Below are positions 53,552 to 62,169 of a stretch of DNA of 64,000 bases, in pieces. Position 1 is the stretch's first letter. Each line of letters begins with the position of its first letter. This DNA comes from a virus, in the IMG/VR virus record IMGVR_UViG_3300032242_001235, positions 25,960 to 89,959 of that record, one strand, 5' to 3'. A model generated the notes under the pieces. That model searched no databases. It was not told the DNA's origin and saw nothing but the letters and a program-made list of their open reading frames with translations. The position numbers and the translations under genes are program-made.

Positions 53552-54073
53552 ATGCCAAATAAAAAACAAACCCTTTACATAGATATGGACGGAGTAGTAG
53601 CTGACTTTGATGGCTATGCAGAATATGTCCTACGCGGATCAAAAGATGAACACGGCGCTTGGCCTGAGAAGGAATGGACTAAACTTCGAGATGTACCTAA
53701 TCTATATCGCTACTTACCAAAAATGCGACATGCAGATCGATTGATCACATTGGCAAGACGATTCCGTGATGAATTAGGTTGGAATTTATACTTCCTCACC
53801 GCAGTTCCTAAAAACGATGATGTTCATGATGCTTATCAAGATAAAGTCCTTTGGGTATTAGACTACTACCCTGATATCAAAGTTAGATTTGGTCCGCATA
53901 GTTGGGACAAACAAAAACATTGTAAACCAGGTGACATACTAGTCGATGATCGAACTAGTAATTGTGCAGAATGGAACAATGCTGGCGGCATTGCAATTAA
54001 GGTGACGAAGGACTACCAAGTAGCCCTAAGTCAACTAGAACAACAACTGATTACTCAGTTGGCGGCAGTGTAA
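53552..54073 (+). CDS. HAD-family 5'(3')-deoxyribonucleotidase-like
   Basis: 173 residues. HAD motif I is DMDGVVADF (D11, D13), motif II FLTAVPKND, motif III region CKPGDILVDDRTSNCAEW, as in the NT5C 5'-nucleotidase family common in phages. Predicted to remove phosphate from nucleoside monophosphates, balancing the dNMP kinase. The stop lies inside the convergent small fibre-associated gene (23-base overlap). Confidence 0.8.
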   Translation: MPNKKQTLYIDMDGVVADFDGYAEYVLRGSKDEHGAWPEKEWTKLRDVPNLYRYLPKMRHADRLITLARRFRDELGWNLYFLTAVPKNDDVHDAYQDKVLWVLDYYPDIKVRFGPHSWDKQKHCKPGDILVDDRTSNCAEWNNAGGIAIKVTKDYQVALSQLEQQLITQLAAV

Positions 54074-54446
54074 TTGATACTGTTGCCCAATCCTTTGTCT
54101 CATCACTCCAATAATACGCAGTACCTTCTGGAGCATCTGTAGGCATCGGTCTCGGTGGTTCCCATGTCCATGTATTAGGATTTAGTATCCATGTATCATG
54201 CGGACATGGTGAATAAAATACATCAGCACCGCTATCATAGATATATCCAATTCCCGCATAATTCCCCCTTACTGGTTCTTTACCAGAAGGCAGACCATCT
54301 GGTCCATAATGAACATTGCCACGAGTATTGTAGCTAGTTTGTACCCAGCGACCTGGACTTGTATCTTGTAAAATGTCAAAGAATTCGGGTTCAGCAACAA
54401 TTACTTGTTGAACGACACCGTTTAAAACTTTTGCAAAATGACCCAT
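54051..54446 (-). CDS. Small Trp-rich fibre-associated protein
   Basis: 131 residues with AAGGAA upstream. N-terminus MGHFAKVLNGVVQQVIVAEP is paralogous to the plus-strand protein at 17504; both continue with W-V/L-Q and Trp/Pro-rich repeats (NTWTWEPPRPMPTDAPEGTA, then YYWSDETKDWATV). It is the last gene of the minus-strand fibre cluster, as its paralogue closes a fibre block on the plus strand. A fibre attachment or assembly function is inferred. Confidence 0.6.
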   Translation of the reverse strand: MGHFAKVLNGVVQQVIVAEPEFFDILQDTSPGRWVQTSYNTRGNVHYGPDGLPSGKEPVRGNYAGIGYIYDSGADVFYSPCPHDTWILNPNTWTWEPPRPMPTDAPEGTAYYWSDETKDWATVSITLPPTE

Positions 54447-54465
54447 AATTTATTTTCCTTAATAT

Positions 54466-54471
54466 TATTTA
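54466..54471 (-). promoter_or_regulatory. Late promoter overlapping the 1389-residue gene stop
   Basis: Minus-strand TTAAATA in which TAA is the stop of the upstream gene. Followed by AAGGAA and the ATG at 54446. Confidence 0.55.
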
Positions 54472-57400
54472 AGCGATATATGCACCGCTTGCTGTAAATG
54501 CGTGTACCCAATATGTGTTAGTACCCGAAGTGAAACTTGCTACCAAACCACCAGTGCCACGCTGTGTGACACTTTGATAAGAGATGACAACAACTCCGCT
54601 ACCACCAGCACCACCAACTAGACCAGAGGCACCGCCACCACCAGTATATCGTAGTCCCGACTCTCCATTCAATCCTGAGACGTGTCTACCACCACCACCA
54701 AAGCCTCCAGGAGCAGTACTACTATTGTAAGTTGCGTTTCCGGCACCACCACCAGCAAAGTAAACCGCACTAGTAGCAGTAATATATTCACCAATACCTA
54801 ATGCTACGGCTGTTGCAGTTGCAAGTACAGTAGTCTGTGTTCCAGTACCACCGAATCCGCCAAGTGCATCTTGTCCAGTTTGTCCTGGTCCAATTGCTCC
54901 GCCACCGCCACCACCAGATCCGTGAACATACGAACAGCCAGTTCCTGGAACAGCACCGCCGTTCCATCCTTGTCCTGGGGTACCAGCAGCACCAGCAGTA
55001 AATCCACCAGCAACAATTGCTCCACCACCAGATCCACCAGATAGTGCAGTACCGCCACCACCAATAGCAGTTAATGTTTTTCCAAACAAGTTCAATATTG
55101 AGTTATTACCGTTTGTAGGTGAACCGCCAGCAGTACCGCCGCCACCAACTGTTATAGAATAGCTAGTTCCTGGAACAACTTGACTAGAATTACTTGCGCA
55201 TACTAATACACCACCAGCTCCACCACCACCGTAACCAACACCTGGTCCGCTGCCTGTAGTAGTACCAGCACCACCGCCAGCAACAACTAGATAGTTGACG
55301 CTATACGGAGCAATCATAATTAATGAACCGGTTGCAGTAAATGTATGTACCCAATATTGAGTTGTGCCTGTTGTGTATGTTGAAACTGTTCCGCCAGCAG
55401 CTAATTGTGAAGTGCTTGGATATGAAATAATAACAACTCCACTACCACCAGCAGCTGATGCTCCGCTACCATTTCCGTTACCGCCACCACCGCCACCACC
55501 AGTGTATGCTTTTCCAGCTCCGCCTGCGCCACTAGCACTACCGTTAGCTCCTCCACCAAGTCCGCCAACGCCACCGCATCCAGAACCAGTGTTGAGACCG
55601 CCGCCGCCACCGCCGCCAAACCAAACAGTTCCTCCGCTAACTACACCAACATTTAATGATGTAGCAAGACATGTAGTGATAATTGTGCTAGATGTGCCAA
55701 TTCCTCCATTACCGCCTTTTTGGCTAGGTGATATAGTACCAGTGCCGCCAACTCCGCCAGCACCACCACCACCACCGCCTGGATAATTTGGAGCAAATGA
55801 TCCGTTTGATCCACCTGCATAACCTTGACCTAATACTCCATTACCGCCAAAGGTTAACTGAGTTGATGATTGACCACCACCACCACCTGATCCGCCAGGG
55901 CCGCCGTTGGCTGCTCCACTATATGCGCCATAACCACCGCCCACAGCAGTGATCGAGAATCCCATATTAGTTAATGTACTACTAACCCCCGGTGATGCGT
56001 TTGCACCATTTGCTCCTGCTCCACCAGATCCAACATATATTGTATAAGTTGCACCAGTTAACATAGGTACAACACCTTGTAGTACACCACCTGCACCACC
56101 GCCGGCCTGTGCACCGCCACCTCCACCGCCAACTACCAAATAGTTTACTACAACAACTGTGGCTGTGTATGGTATAACACTTAATGTACTTGTTGTTGTG
56201 AAGACATGTGTCCACTTAGCACCGCAGGAAAATGCCACTAAATTACCACCTTGCATTAATGGTTGTGAGTTATTATACGATACCATAGCAATACCAGATC
56301 CACCAGCACCGCCACTTCCACCACCACCACCAGCACCTCCGCCACCGCCGCCTCCAGTAAATGCCTTAGCAGGTGCACCAGAGTTACAACTTACGGTAGC
56401 ACCTTCACCACCACCGCCATATCCACCAGCCGCATTTGAATGACCAAATGGTCCATATCCACCACCGCCACCACCGCCTGCAAAGTATACAGCGTTAGTA
56501 GCAGTAACATATTGACCAATACCAAATGTTAATGCCATACTAGTGGTAATAAATGTGGTACTAAGACCTACGCCACCTGTACCTGGAATAGTATTAGTTG
56601 TTCCAGTAGTTCCTGGACCACCTGCACCACCGCCACCTCCAGCATAACTTGATGAACCAACGGATGCTCCGCCAGCAAATCCTTGACCTGCTGTTCCAGA
56701 ACCATTATATGCGCTGGCACCATTACCATATGATCCGCCACCAGAACCACCTGAATGGTTACCAGTATTTCCAGTGCCAGCTCCAGCTCCTCCACCAATT
56801 GCAACTAATCCAAACGCTGTAGCATTAGTACCTGAAGTGCCAGTTGCACCGCCTGCACCGCCTGGACCTACACCAATTGTGTATGTTGAGCCACCAAGTA
56901 TAGTTGTAACACCAGTTAGTAGACCACCTCCACCACCACCGCCACCAAAGTTTGCTCCAGAACCACCTCCACCTGCAACTAGTAGATATTTGACAGCATA
57001 AGTTGCAGTAGTGACAGCAACACTTACAGCACCACTTGATGTGAATACATGGGTAAAGTATGTTAATCCGCCTTGGCAATATGTGTATAATGTGCCACCA
57101 GTTATTTTTTGCGTAGTAGATTGGTAATTTAAAATTACTGCTCCAGATCCACCAGAACCGTTATATGTTCCGTTTAATGGACCACCGCCGCCACCGCCGC
57201 CAGTAAATGGTAGACCAGAAACAACAGTAGTTGTAGATGTGGATCCGTTTCCACCACCGCCTAATCCACCAAGACCAACGGCATATATACCTCTAACATC
57301 ACCAGCACCGCCTCCGCCACCTGCAACATAAGTTGCATTGGTAGCAGTAATATACTGGCCAATACCCATAGTGATTGATTGGGTAGTTGAAATAATTGAA

Positions 57401-58638
57401 ACAGTAGTACCAGATCCACCATTACCACCAGATCCACTGACAATAGCAGCAGCACCAATTCCTCCTGCTCCAGCGCCACCACCACCTGCACCATAATAGT
57501 TAGCGTCAAATTTTCCAAGTCCGCCGGCGATAGTTGTGCCATCTGGGTTTTTATAGGATCCACCAACACTGGCACTACCTGCGGCAAACGGAGTAGCTGT
57601 GTTATATGCTACTGTTCCGTTTGCAGTATATGTGTAATTACCGCTGGTATCAGTTATGTATGTACCACTAGTTACTGATTTTAATAATAACGGTGTTGCA
57701 ATACCACTACCAGTAATCAAGTTTAATGGCACTGTTGAAACTGCAAATGTGGCGGTGTATAACGCTGTACCAGTTACAATTCTTACATTGCTGACATAGC
57801 CGTTAAATGCGGCACTCATACTAGTACTGTTACCACCACTAGTAATACCATCAAAGTTAAACAATGTAGGATTTAATGTTAATGATCCAGCAGGGCCTTG
57901 ACCAGCTGGCATGGCGACGTTTGCTGATGCATTTGCGTTGGCGTTAGTTGTAGTGCCTTTAACACCGTTTAAGAAAAAATACCAGTTATTACTGGCATCT
58001 CGAGACATAGCTACATGATTCCAAGTGTTTAATGTAGGGAAACCTAATCCTGCCCCATAAGCAAAGTTACCGCCATATCCGCTAACTGGACTGTAAATAA
58101 ATACCAGTCCTGGATTAATACCCACATTCAATGCGTTGGTTGTATCAAATATACCAATGCCCCATGCTGTCGCATATGCGCTACCACCCGGTTCACCTAA
58201 TATTATATTTCGACCAGCAGCAGTCATATAAACCCATGCTTCGAAAGTAAATGCTCCAGACAATACTAATGATGTTGAGCTGGGTGATAGATAGTTTGCA
58301 CCGCCACCGTTGGCAAAGATTGATCCGCCAGATAATACAGTACCTGCTGTTGCGCCACCTCCGCCTACAGCAGTACCAAATGGCACTGCACTTACTACTG
58401 AACTATTACCTTGTGTTGATCCAGCACCACCAGCGCCGACTGTAACATAATAAGTTGAATTTACATTTAAGCAAGTAGATCCTGTGATGAGACTACCTCC
58501 AGCGCCGCCGCTTCCGCCAGCAACTACACCGATACTACCGCCGCCACCGCCGCCCAGTATCAGATAATTTAAACTTATTGTAGGATCAGCTTGAACTCTG
58601 ATTCCAGACCCAATAACAACTCCGCCAGATATGATCAT
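54469..58638 (-). CDS. Multi-module glycine-rich fibre with one LamG domain
   Basis: 1389 residues. Residues ~107-310 hold one LamG-like jelly roll (SGAFTFEAWVYM, TWNHVAMSRD, FFLNGVKG, NGYVSNVRIVTGTALYT), inserted into a glycine-rich domain. About five glycine-rich modules follow. Each opens with (V/L)(N/K)YL(L/V)VAGGGG, contains GYAGG and YFAGGGGG(G/A) blocks, passes GGSGVV(I/M)(I/V)SY, and closes with a (W/F)-(V/T)-H-x-FTxxG strand. AAGGG precedes the ATG, and a late box lies further upstream. Probably a receptor-binding fibre. Confidence 0.8.
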   Translation of the reverse strand: MIISGGVVIGSGIRVQADPTISLNYLILGGGGGGSIGVVAGGSGGAGGSLITGSTCLNVNSTYYVTVGAGGAGSTQGNSSVVSAVPFGTAVGGGGATAGTVLSGGSIFANGGGANYLSPSSTSLVLSGAFTFEAWVYMTAAGRNIILGEPGGSAYATAWGIGIFDTTNALNVGINPGLVFIYSPVSGYGGNFAYGAGLGFPTLNTWNHVAMSRDASNNWYFFLNGVKGTTTNANANASANVAMPAGQGPAGSLTLNPTLFNFDGITSGGNSTSMSAAFNGYVSNVRIVTGTALYTATFAVSTVPLNLITGSGIATPLLLKSVTSGTYITDTSGNYTYTANGTVAYNTATPFAAGSASVGGSYKNPDGTTIAGGLGKFDANYYGAGGGGAGAGGIGAAAIVSGSGGNGGSGTTVSIISTTQSITMGIGQYITATNATYVAGGGGGAGDVRGIYAVGLGGLGGGGNGSTSTTTVVSGLPFTGGGGGGGPLNGTYNGSGGSGAVILNYQSTTQKITGGTLYTYCQGGLTYFTHVFTSSGAVSVAVTTATYAVKYLLVAGGGGSGANFGGGGGGGGLLTGVTTILGGSTYTIGVGPGGAGGATGTSGTNATAFGLVAIGGGAGAGTGNTGNHSGGSGGGSYGNGASAYNGSGTAGQGFAGGASVGSSSYAGGGGGAGGPGTTGTTNTIPGTGGVGLSTTFITTSMALTFGIGQYVTATNAVYFAGGGGGGGYGPFGHSNAAGGYGGGGEGATVSCNSGAPAKAFTGGGGGGGAGGGGGSGGAGGSGIAMVSYNNSQPLMQGGNLVAFSCGAKWTHVFTTTSTLSVIPYTATVVVVNYLVVGGGGGGAQAGGGAGGVLQGVVPMLTGATYTIYVGSGGAGANGANASPGVSSTLTNMGFSITAVGGGYGAYSGAANGGPGGSGGGGGQSSTQLTFGGNGVLGQGYAGGSNGSFAPNYPGGGGGGAGGVGGTGTISPSQKGGNGGIGTSSTIITTCLATSLNVGVVSGGTVWFGGGGGGGLNTGSGCGGVGGLGGGANGSASGAGGAGKAYTGGGGGGGNGNGSGASAAGGSGVVIISYPSTSQLAAGGTVSTYTTGTTQYWVHTFTATGSLIMIAPYSVNYLVVAGGGAGTTTGSGPGVGYGGGGAGGVLVCASNSSQVVPGTSYSITVGGGGTAGGSPTNGNNSILNLFGKTLTAIGGGGTALSGGSGGGAIVAGGFTAGAAGTPGQGWNGGAVPGTGCSYVHGSGGGGGGAIGPGQTGQDALGGFGGTGTQTTVLATATAVALGIGEYITATSAVYFAGGGAGNATYNSSTAPGGFGGGGRHVSGLNGESGLRYTGGGGASGLVGGAGGSGVVVISYQSVTQRGTGGLVASFTSGTNTYWVHAFTASGAYIA

Positions 58639-58660
58639 AACACAAAACCCTTCTATGCGT

Positions 58661-58666
58661 TATTTA
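58661..58666 (-). promoter_or_regulatory. Late promoter box for the 1389-residue fibre
   Basis: Minus-strand TAAATA 22 bases before ATG 58638, with an AGAAGGG ribosome site between. It lies in the 60-base gap after the 498-residue gene. Confidence 0.65.
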
Positions 58667-58698
58667 GTAGAAAATTTGCCCAGCACATTGCAATTTCT

Positions 58699-60195
58699 TT
58701 ACACAGTATTGACATTGGTTGATGGGAATTGACGAGTAGTTCCAGGCCAAACAATACGCACAGCACCACCTGCACCTGGACCAGCACATGAATATGCGCC
58801 AATACCATAATTCTGCCATCGGCCATAGTCGCCCCCTGCACCCACCGTCAAATTGTATACATTTCCTGGAGTAACAGCATAATTGTTTAAGTATGACAAT
58901 CCACCGCCTCCTCCGCCACCAGGGTTATTATTGGATCCAGATGATACATTGGCTCCGGCCCCACCTGCACCGTAGTTGCCACCATAACCGTACCCATATG
59001 TACCGCAATTTCCGTTGCCGCCACACGATCCGCCAGTGCCAGGTGATACATAGTGATTAGTAGTACAGCCAGCGTAAACTCCCGTACTCCCTGCCCCATT
59101 ACTACCTTGACCATATAGTCCAACACCACCACCACCTGATCCAGAATAAAAAGTTTTACCGCTACATGGGTGACCGCCAGAGTAACTGTTTCCGCCGCCG
59201 CCTCCACCACCACCAGCGCCATTACCACCAGTAGCGCCACCTGAGCCCCCATTGCCAGCATATCCACCAGCACCGCCGCCGCCACCACCACGATTACCAG
59301 TACCGCCTGATCCGCCATTACCACCACCAGTTCCTGCAGGATGTGTGCCAGCAGAACCACCAGTTGATGCTGCTCCGGCGCCACCACCGGTTGCTCTAAC
59401 AATTGTGGTTGATCCCCACCAACTTTGACTACCAGCAGTTGCTAAAGAATAGTTAATACATGGAGTAGTTGGTGATGTATTTGATGCGCCGCCACCGCCA
59501 CCGCCAACTACTACTACACTTACTGATGTTACACCTGGAGGTGCAGTCCATGTATAAGAGCCAGGACTTCCAAAAACTACAGATGAATATAAATTCGTAT
59601 CTATAAAAATTGTATATGTATTTGTTGCAGTCACTGCTTTTGGAAAACTACTATCGAATGAAGTGAGCGCAAATGTGTATGTGTTGTTTACTGTTGCAGG
59701 ATCTGGTGTTCCAGATATATTTGCTGAACATATAGACAATCCAGTTGGTAATGCTCCACCACTGACTGAAACTGTATATGGACCAGTGCCACCATTTGTG
59801 ACAATTGCTGTACTGGTGTATGCCGCATAAATCTTTCCATTTGTTAAAACAGTTGGTGTGATTGATGTTGTGGTAGTTCCCATCGTAATATATACTGTCG
59901 ATGAGTTAGAGTCTACTCCATTCCTAGATACATAATATGCAAATGTATCAGTACCATTAAATCCTGTATTTGGTGTATATGTGATTGAGGTTCCGGTAGC
60001 AACTACTGTTCCGTAAGTGGCCGTGCCTATTGTGTTTGCACTTGTATAACTTGCACTTACATTCAATGGAATATTATAATTTACAGAATTATATGGAATA
60101 GATACTGAAACAGGCGATGTTGCTAGATATGCCGAACATGGCATAAATGAAACTCCACTATTGAAACTAACTCCGCCTTGAATCGTTATTGTCAT
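58699..60195 (-). CDS. Fibre with Ig/cadherin-like domains and glycine-rich tip
   Basis: 498 residues. Residues ~30-105 resemble a cadherin-type repeat (YTPNTGFNGTDTFAYYVSRN), and ~110-195 a putative Ig domain (GGTGPYTVSVSGGALPTGL, then ISGTPDPATVNNTYTFAL). From ~205 a strand SYTWTAPPGVTSVSVVVVGG opens a glycine-rich domain that runs to the end. It differs from its neighbours by lacking the C-terminal HxFxxSG strand. A separate fibre or decoration protein is likely. Confidence 0.75.
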   Translation of the reverse strand: MTITIQGGVSFNSGVSFMPCSAYLATSPVSVSIPYNSVNYNIPLNVSASYTSANTIGTATYGTVVATGTSITYTPNTGFNGTDTFAYYVSRNGVDSNSSTVYITMGTTTTSITPTVLTNGKIYAAYTSTAIVTNGGTGPYTVSVSGGALPTGLSICSANISGTPDPATVNNTYTFALTSFDSSFPKAVTATNTYTIFIDTNLYSSVVFGSPGSYTWTAPPGVTSVSVVVVGGGGGGASNTSPTTPCINYSLATAGSQSWWGSTTIVRATGGGAGAASTGGSAGTHPAGTGGGNGGSGGTGNRGGGGGGAGGYAGNGGSGGATGGNGAGGGGGGGGNSYSGGHPCSGKTFYSGSGGGGVGLYGQGSNGAGSTGVYAGCTTNHYVSPGTGGSCGGNGNCGTYGYGYGGNYGAGGAGANVSSGSNNNPGGGGGGGLSYLNNYAVTPGNVYNLTVGAGGDYGRWQNYGIGAYSCAGPGAGGAVRIVWPGTTRQFPSTNVNTV

Positions 60196-60216
60196 TTTAA
60201 TAATCTCTTGAACTTA

Positions 60217-60222
60217 TATTTA
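60217..60222 (-). promoter_or_regulatory. Late promoter overlapping the 328-residue gene stop
   Basis: Minus-strand TTAAATA whose TAA is the stop of the upstream glycine-rich gene; ATG 60195 is 21 bases downstream. Same overlap arrangement as at 54466. Confidence 0.5.
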
Positions 60223-61206
60223 AGCAATAAATGCACCACTAGATTTGAATATGTGTGTCCAACGAAGTGTATATCCACATCTCCAACTAGATACACATCC
60301 ACCACTACCTCTTTGTATATCACTTAGGTAACTTACAGCAACTATTCCAGAACCACCATTTGCACCTGGTTTTGCTGCTGGTACAGCAGATCCCTTTCCG
60401 CCAGCCCCTCCACCACCAGTATTTGTGGTACCGGCCACTGGAGTAGTAGCACCGTTGTATCCAGAACCACCACCGCCACCTCCGAGTCCACCTGCGCCAC
60501 TACGGAAAATATTACCAGGCTGTCCATATCTTGAAGGTGATCCAGCACCACCTCCACCAAAATATACAGCACTACCAACAACTTCACCTACACCAGCGGC
60601 ACTGGCAACTGCGGCAGGTATATAAAGTTTTAAATTAGTTCCAGTTCCGCCATTACCAGCAGAACAAGGTAGTGTAGTAAATCCGCCGCAAGGCAATGAA
60701 TTTCCACCAACACCGCCTGCTCCACCACCACCACCACTGACTGTAGGGAATCCTGAGTTACCAAATCCACCAGCATATCCTTGGCCTGCAATACCAGCAC
60801 CGTTCCATCGACTAGTACCTGATCCTGCTGGCGCACCACCACCACTTCCGCCGGCCTGTCCAGGAGGCTCATTATATGTAGTTGGTTGTCCACCACCAGC
60901 ACCACCTCCAGTTGCTACAGTTGCTCCGAACGAACTGTTGCCACCATTTACAGCAAATGCTCGTGCAACGGTATTACTAACGCCACCAGCACCTACAATA
61001 ACAGGATACCCGTTACATGAAATCAAAGTGGTACAGGAAATTACTACACCACCAGCACCACCTCCACCTCCCCAGCCGCCACCGCAGGAGAATGAACTAT
61101 ATCCTGGACCGCCACCGGCAACTACAATAACAGTAGCAGTGTATGGGGTCGTAGTTGGACTTATTGTAACGCCAGGTCCTATTTGTAATTGATATAATTG
61201 TGCCAT
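60220..61206 (-). CDS. Single-module glycine-rich fibre protein A
   Basis: 328 residues, AAGGGG ribosome site. N-terminal MAQLYQLQIGPG, then a YTATVIVVAGGGPG strand opening the module, glycine-rich body with GQGYAGG and VYFGGGGAG, then GGSGIVAVSYLSD and C-terminal WRCGYTLRWTHIFKSSGAF. Very close to the next gene (61222) in the module ends. The shared IPAAVASAAGVGEVVGSAV segment is an 86-base exact DNA repeat. Part of a tandem fibre-gene operon. Confidence 0.75.
   Translation of the reverse strand: MAQLYQLQIGPGVTISPTTTPYTATVIVVAGGGPGYSSFSCGGGWGGGGGAGGVVISCTTLISCNGYPVIVGAGGVSNTVARAFAVNGGNSSFGATVATGGGAGGGQPTTYNEPPGQAGGSGGGAPAGSGTSRWNGAGIAGQGYAGGFGNSGFPTVSGGGGGAGGVGGNSLPCGGFTTLPCSAGNGGTGTNLKLYIPAAVASAAGVGEVVGSAVYFGGGGAGSPSRYGQPGNIFRSGAGGLGGGGGGSGYNGATTPVAGTTNTGGGGAGGKGSAVPAAKPGANGGSGIVAVSYLSDIQRGSGGCVSSWRCGYTLRWTHIFKSSGAFIA
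60566..60651 (-). repeat. 86-bp direct repeat, copy 1 (glycine-rich fibre genes)
   Basis: Identical by eye to 61535-61620. It encodes the conserved Ala/Val-rich segment of two adjacent fibre genes, so recent gene conversion or duplication is likely. Confidence 0.85.
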
Positions 61207-61221
61207 ATTTGAAACCCCTTA

Positions 61222-62154
61222 TTATGCAACAAATGCTCCGCTAGATTTGAATATATGTAGCCATCGTAGTGTATAGCCGCATCTCCAACTAGATACACAT
61301 CCGCCACTACCTCTTTGTACATCACTTAGGTAACTTACAGCAACCATTCCAGAACCCCCGCAACCAGCTAGGTTACGAGCACCACCTCCACGACTCATGC
61401 CACCACCGCCTCCGCCGGTATTAGCTCCACCAGATCCACCACGAACTACAATACTGCCAATTTGACCACCGCGCCCCCCGCCACCGAGGCCGCCAGGGCC
61501 AACAGGACCACCGCCACCTCCACCACTAAACCAAACAGCACTACCAACAACTTCACCTACACCAGCGGCACTGGCAACTGCGGCAGGTATATAAAGTTTT
61601 AAATTAGTTCCAGTTCCGCCGGCTCCGGCAACGTAGTTATTTGAGGCATCTCCCCCAACACCACCTGCACCGCCACCTCCACCACTTGCATATCCTGGAT
61701 AACTTGGATCTCCTTTCCCCCCATCATACCCTTGGCCTAGAATACCAGTGCCAAACGCTAACGGATTTGCTCGTGACGTACCTACCCCGCCGCCGCCACT
61801 TCCACCGGGGGCACCGTTCGGCTCATTGTACGGATATCCCGTTTTGCCGCCTCCAGCCCCACCACCAGTTGCTATAGTTGCTCCAAATGAACTATTATTA
61901 CCATTTGTTATGATACCAAGGCCATGTACAAAGTTGCACGAATTAGTAACACCCCCGGCACCTACAATAACAGGATATACATTACATGCTAACACACTAG
62001 TATTATTGCAAATTACTACGCCACCAGCACCACCTCCGCCGCCAAAAGATGATATGCATGTTGCCATCCCAGGACCACCACCGGCAACTACAATGACTGT
62101 GGCTGTATAGGGAGTTAGTGTAGGACTAATGTTGAATGTGTATAATTGTGCCAT
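61222..62154 (-). CDS. Single-module glycine-rich fibre protein B
   Basis: 310 residues with AAGG before ATG. Same layout as the neighbouring 328-residue protein: MAQLYTFNISPTLTPYTATV, glycine-rich body, VWFSGGGGGG, GGSGMVAVSYLSD, and a C-terminus WRCGYTLRWLHIFKSSGAF. The C-terminal ~45 residues are almost identical to the neighbour, while the glycine-rich loops differ, as expected for receptor-contact loops under diversifying selection. Confidence 0.75.
   Translation of the reverse strand: MAQLYTFNISPTLTPYTATVIVVAGGGPGMATCISSFGGGGGAGGVVICNNTSVLACNVYPVIVGAGGVTNSCNFVHGLGIITNGNNSSFGATIATGGGAGGGKTGYPYNEPNGAPGGSGGGGVGTSRANPLAFGTGILGQGYDGGKGDPSYPGYASGGGGGAGGVGGDASNNYVAGAGGTGTNLKLYIPAAVASAAGVGEVVGSAVWFSGGGGGGPVGPGGLGGGGRGGQIGSIVVRGGSGGANTGGGGGGMSRGGGARNLAGCGGSGMVAVSYLSDVQRGSGGCVSSWRCGYTLRWLHIFKSSGAFVA
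61535..61620 (-). repeat. 86-bp direct repeat, copy 2
   Basis: Second copy of the repeat at 60566-60651, in the equivalent position of the neighbouring gene. Confidence 0.85.
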
Positions 62155-62169
62155 ATTTGAAAAACCTTA

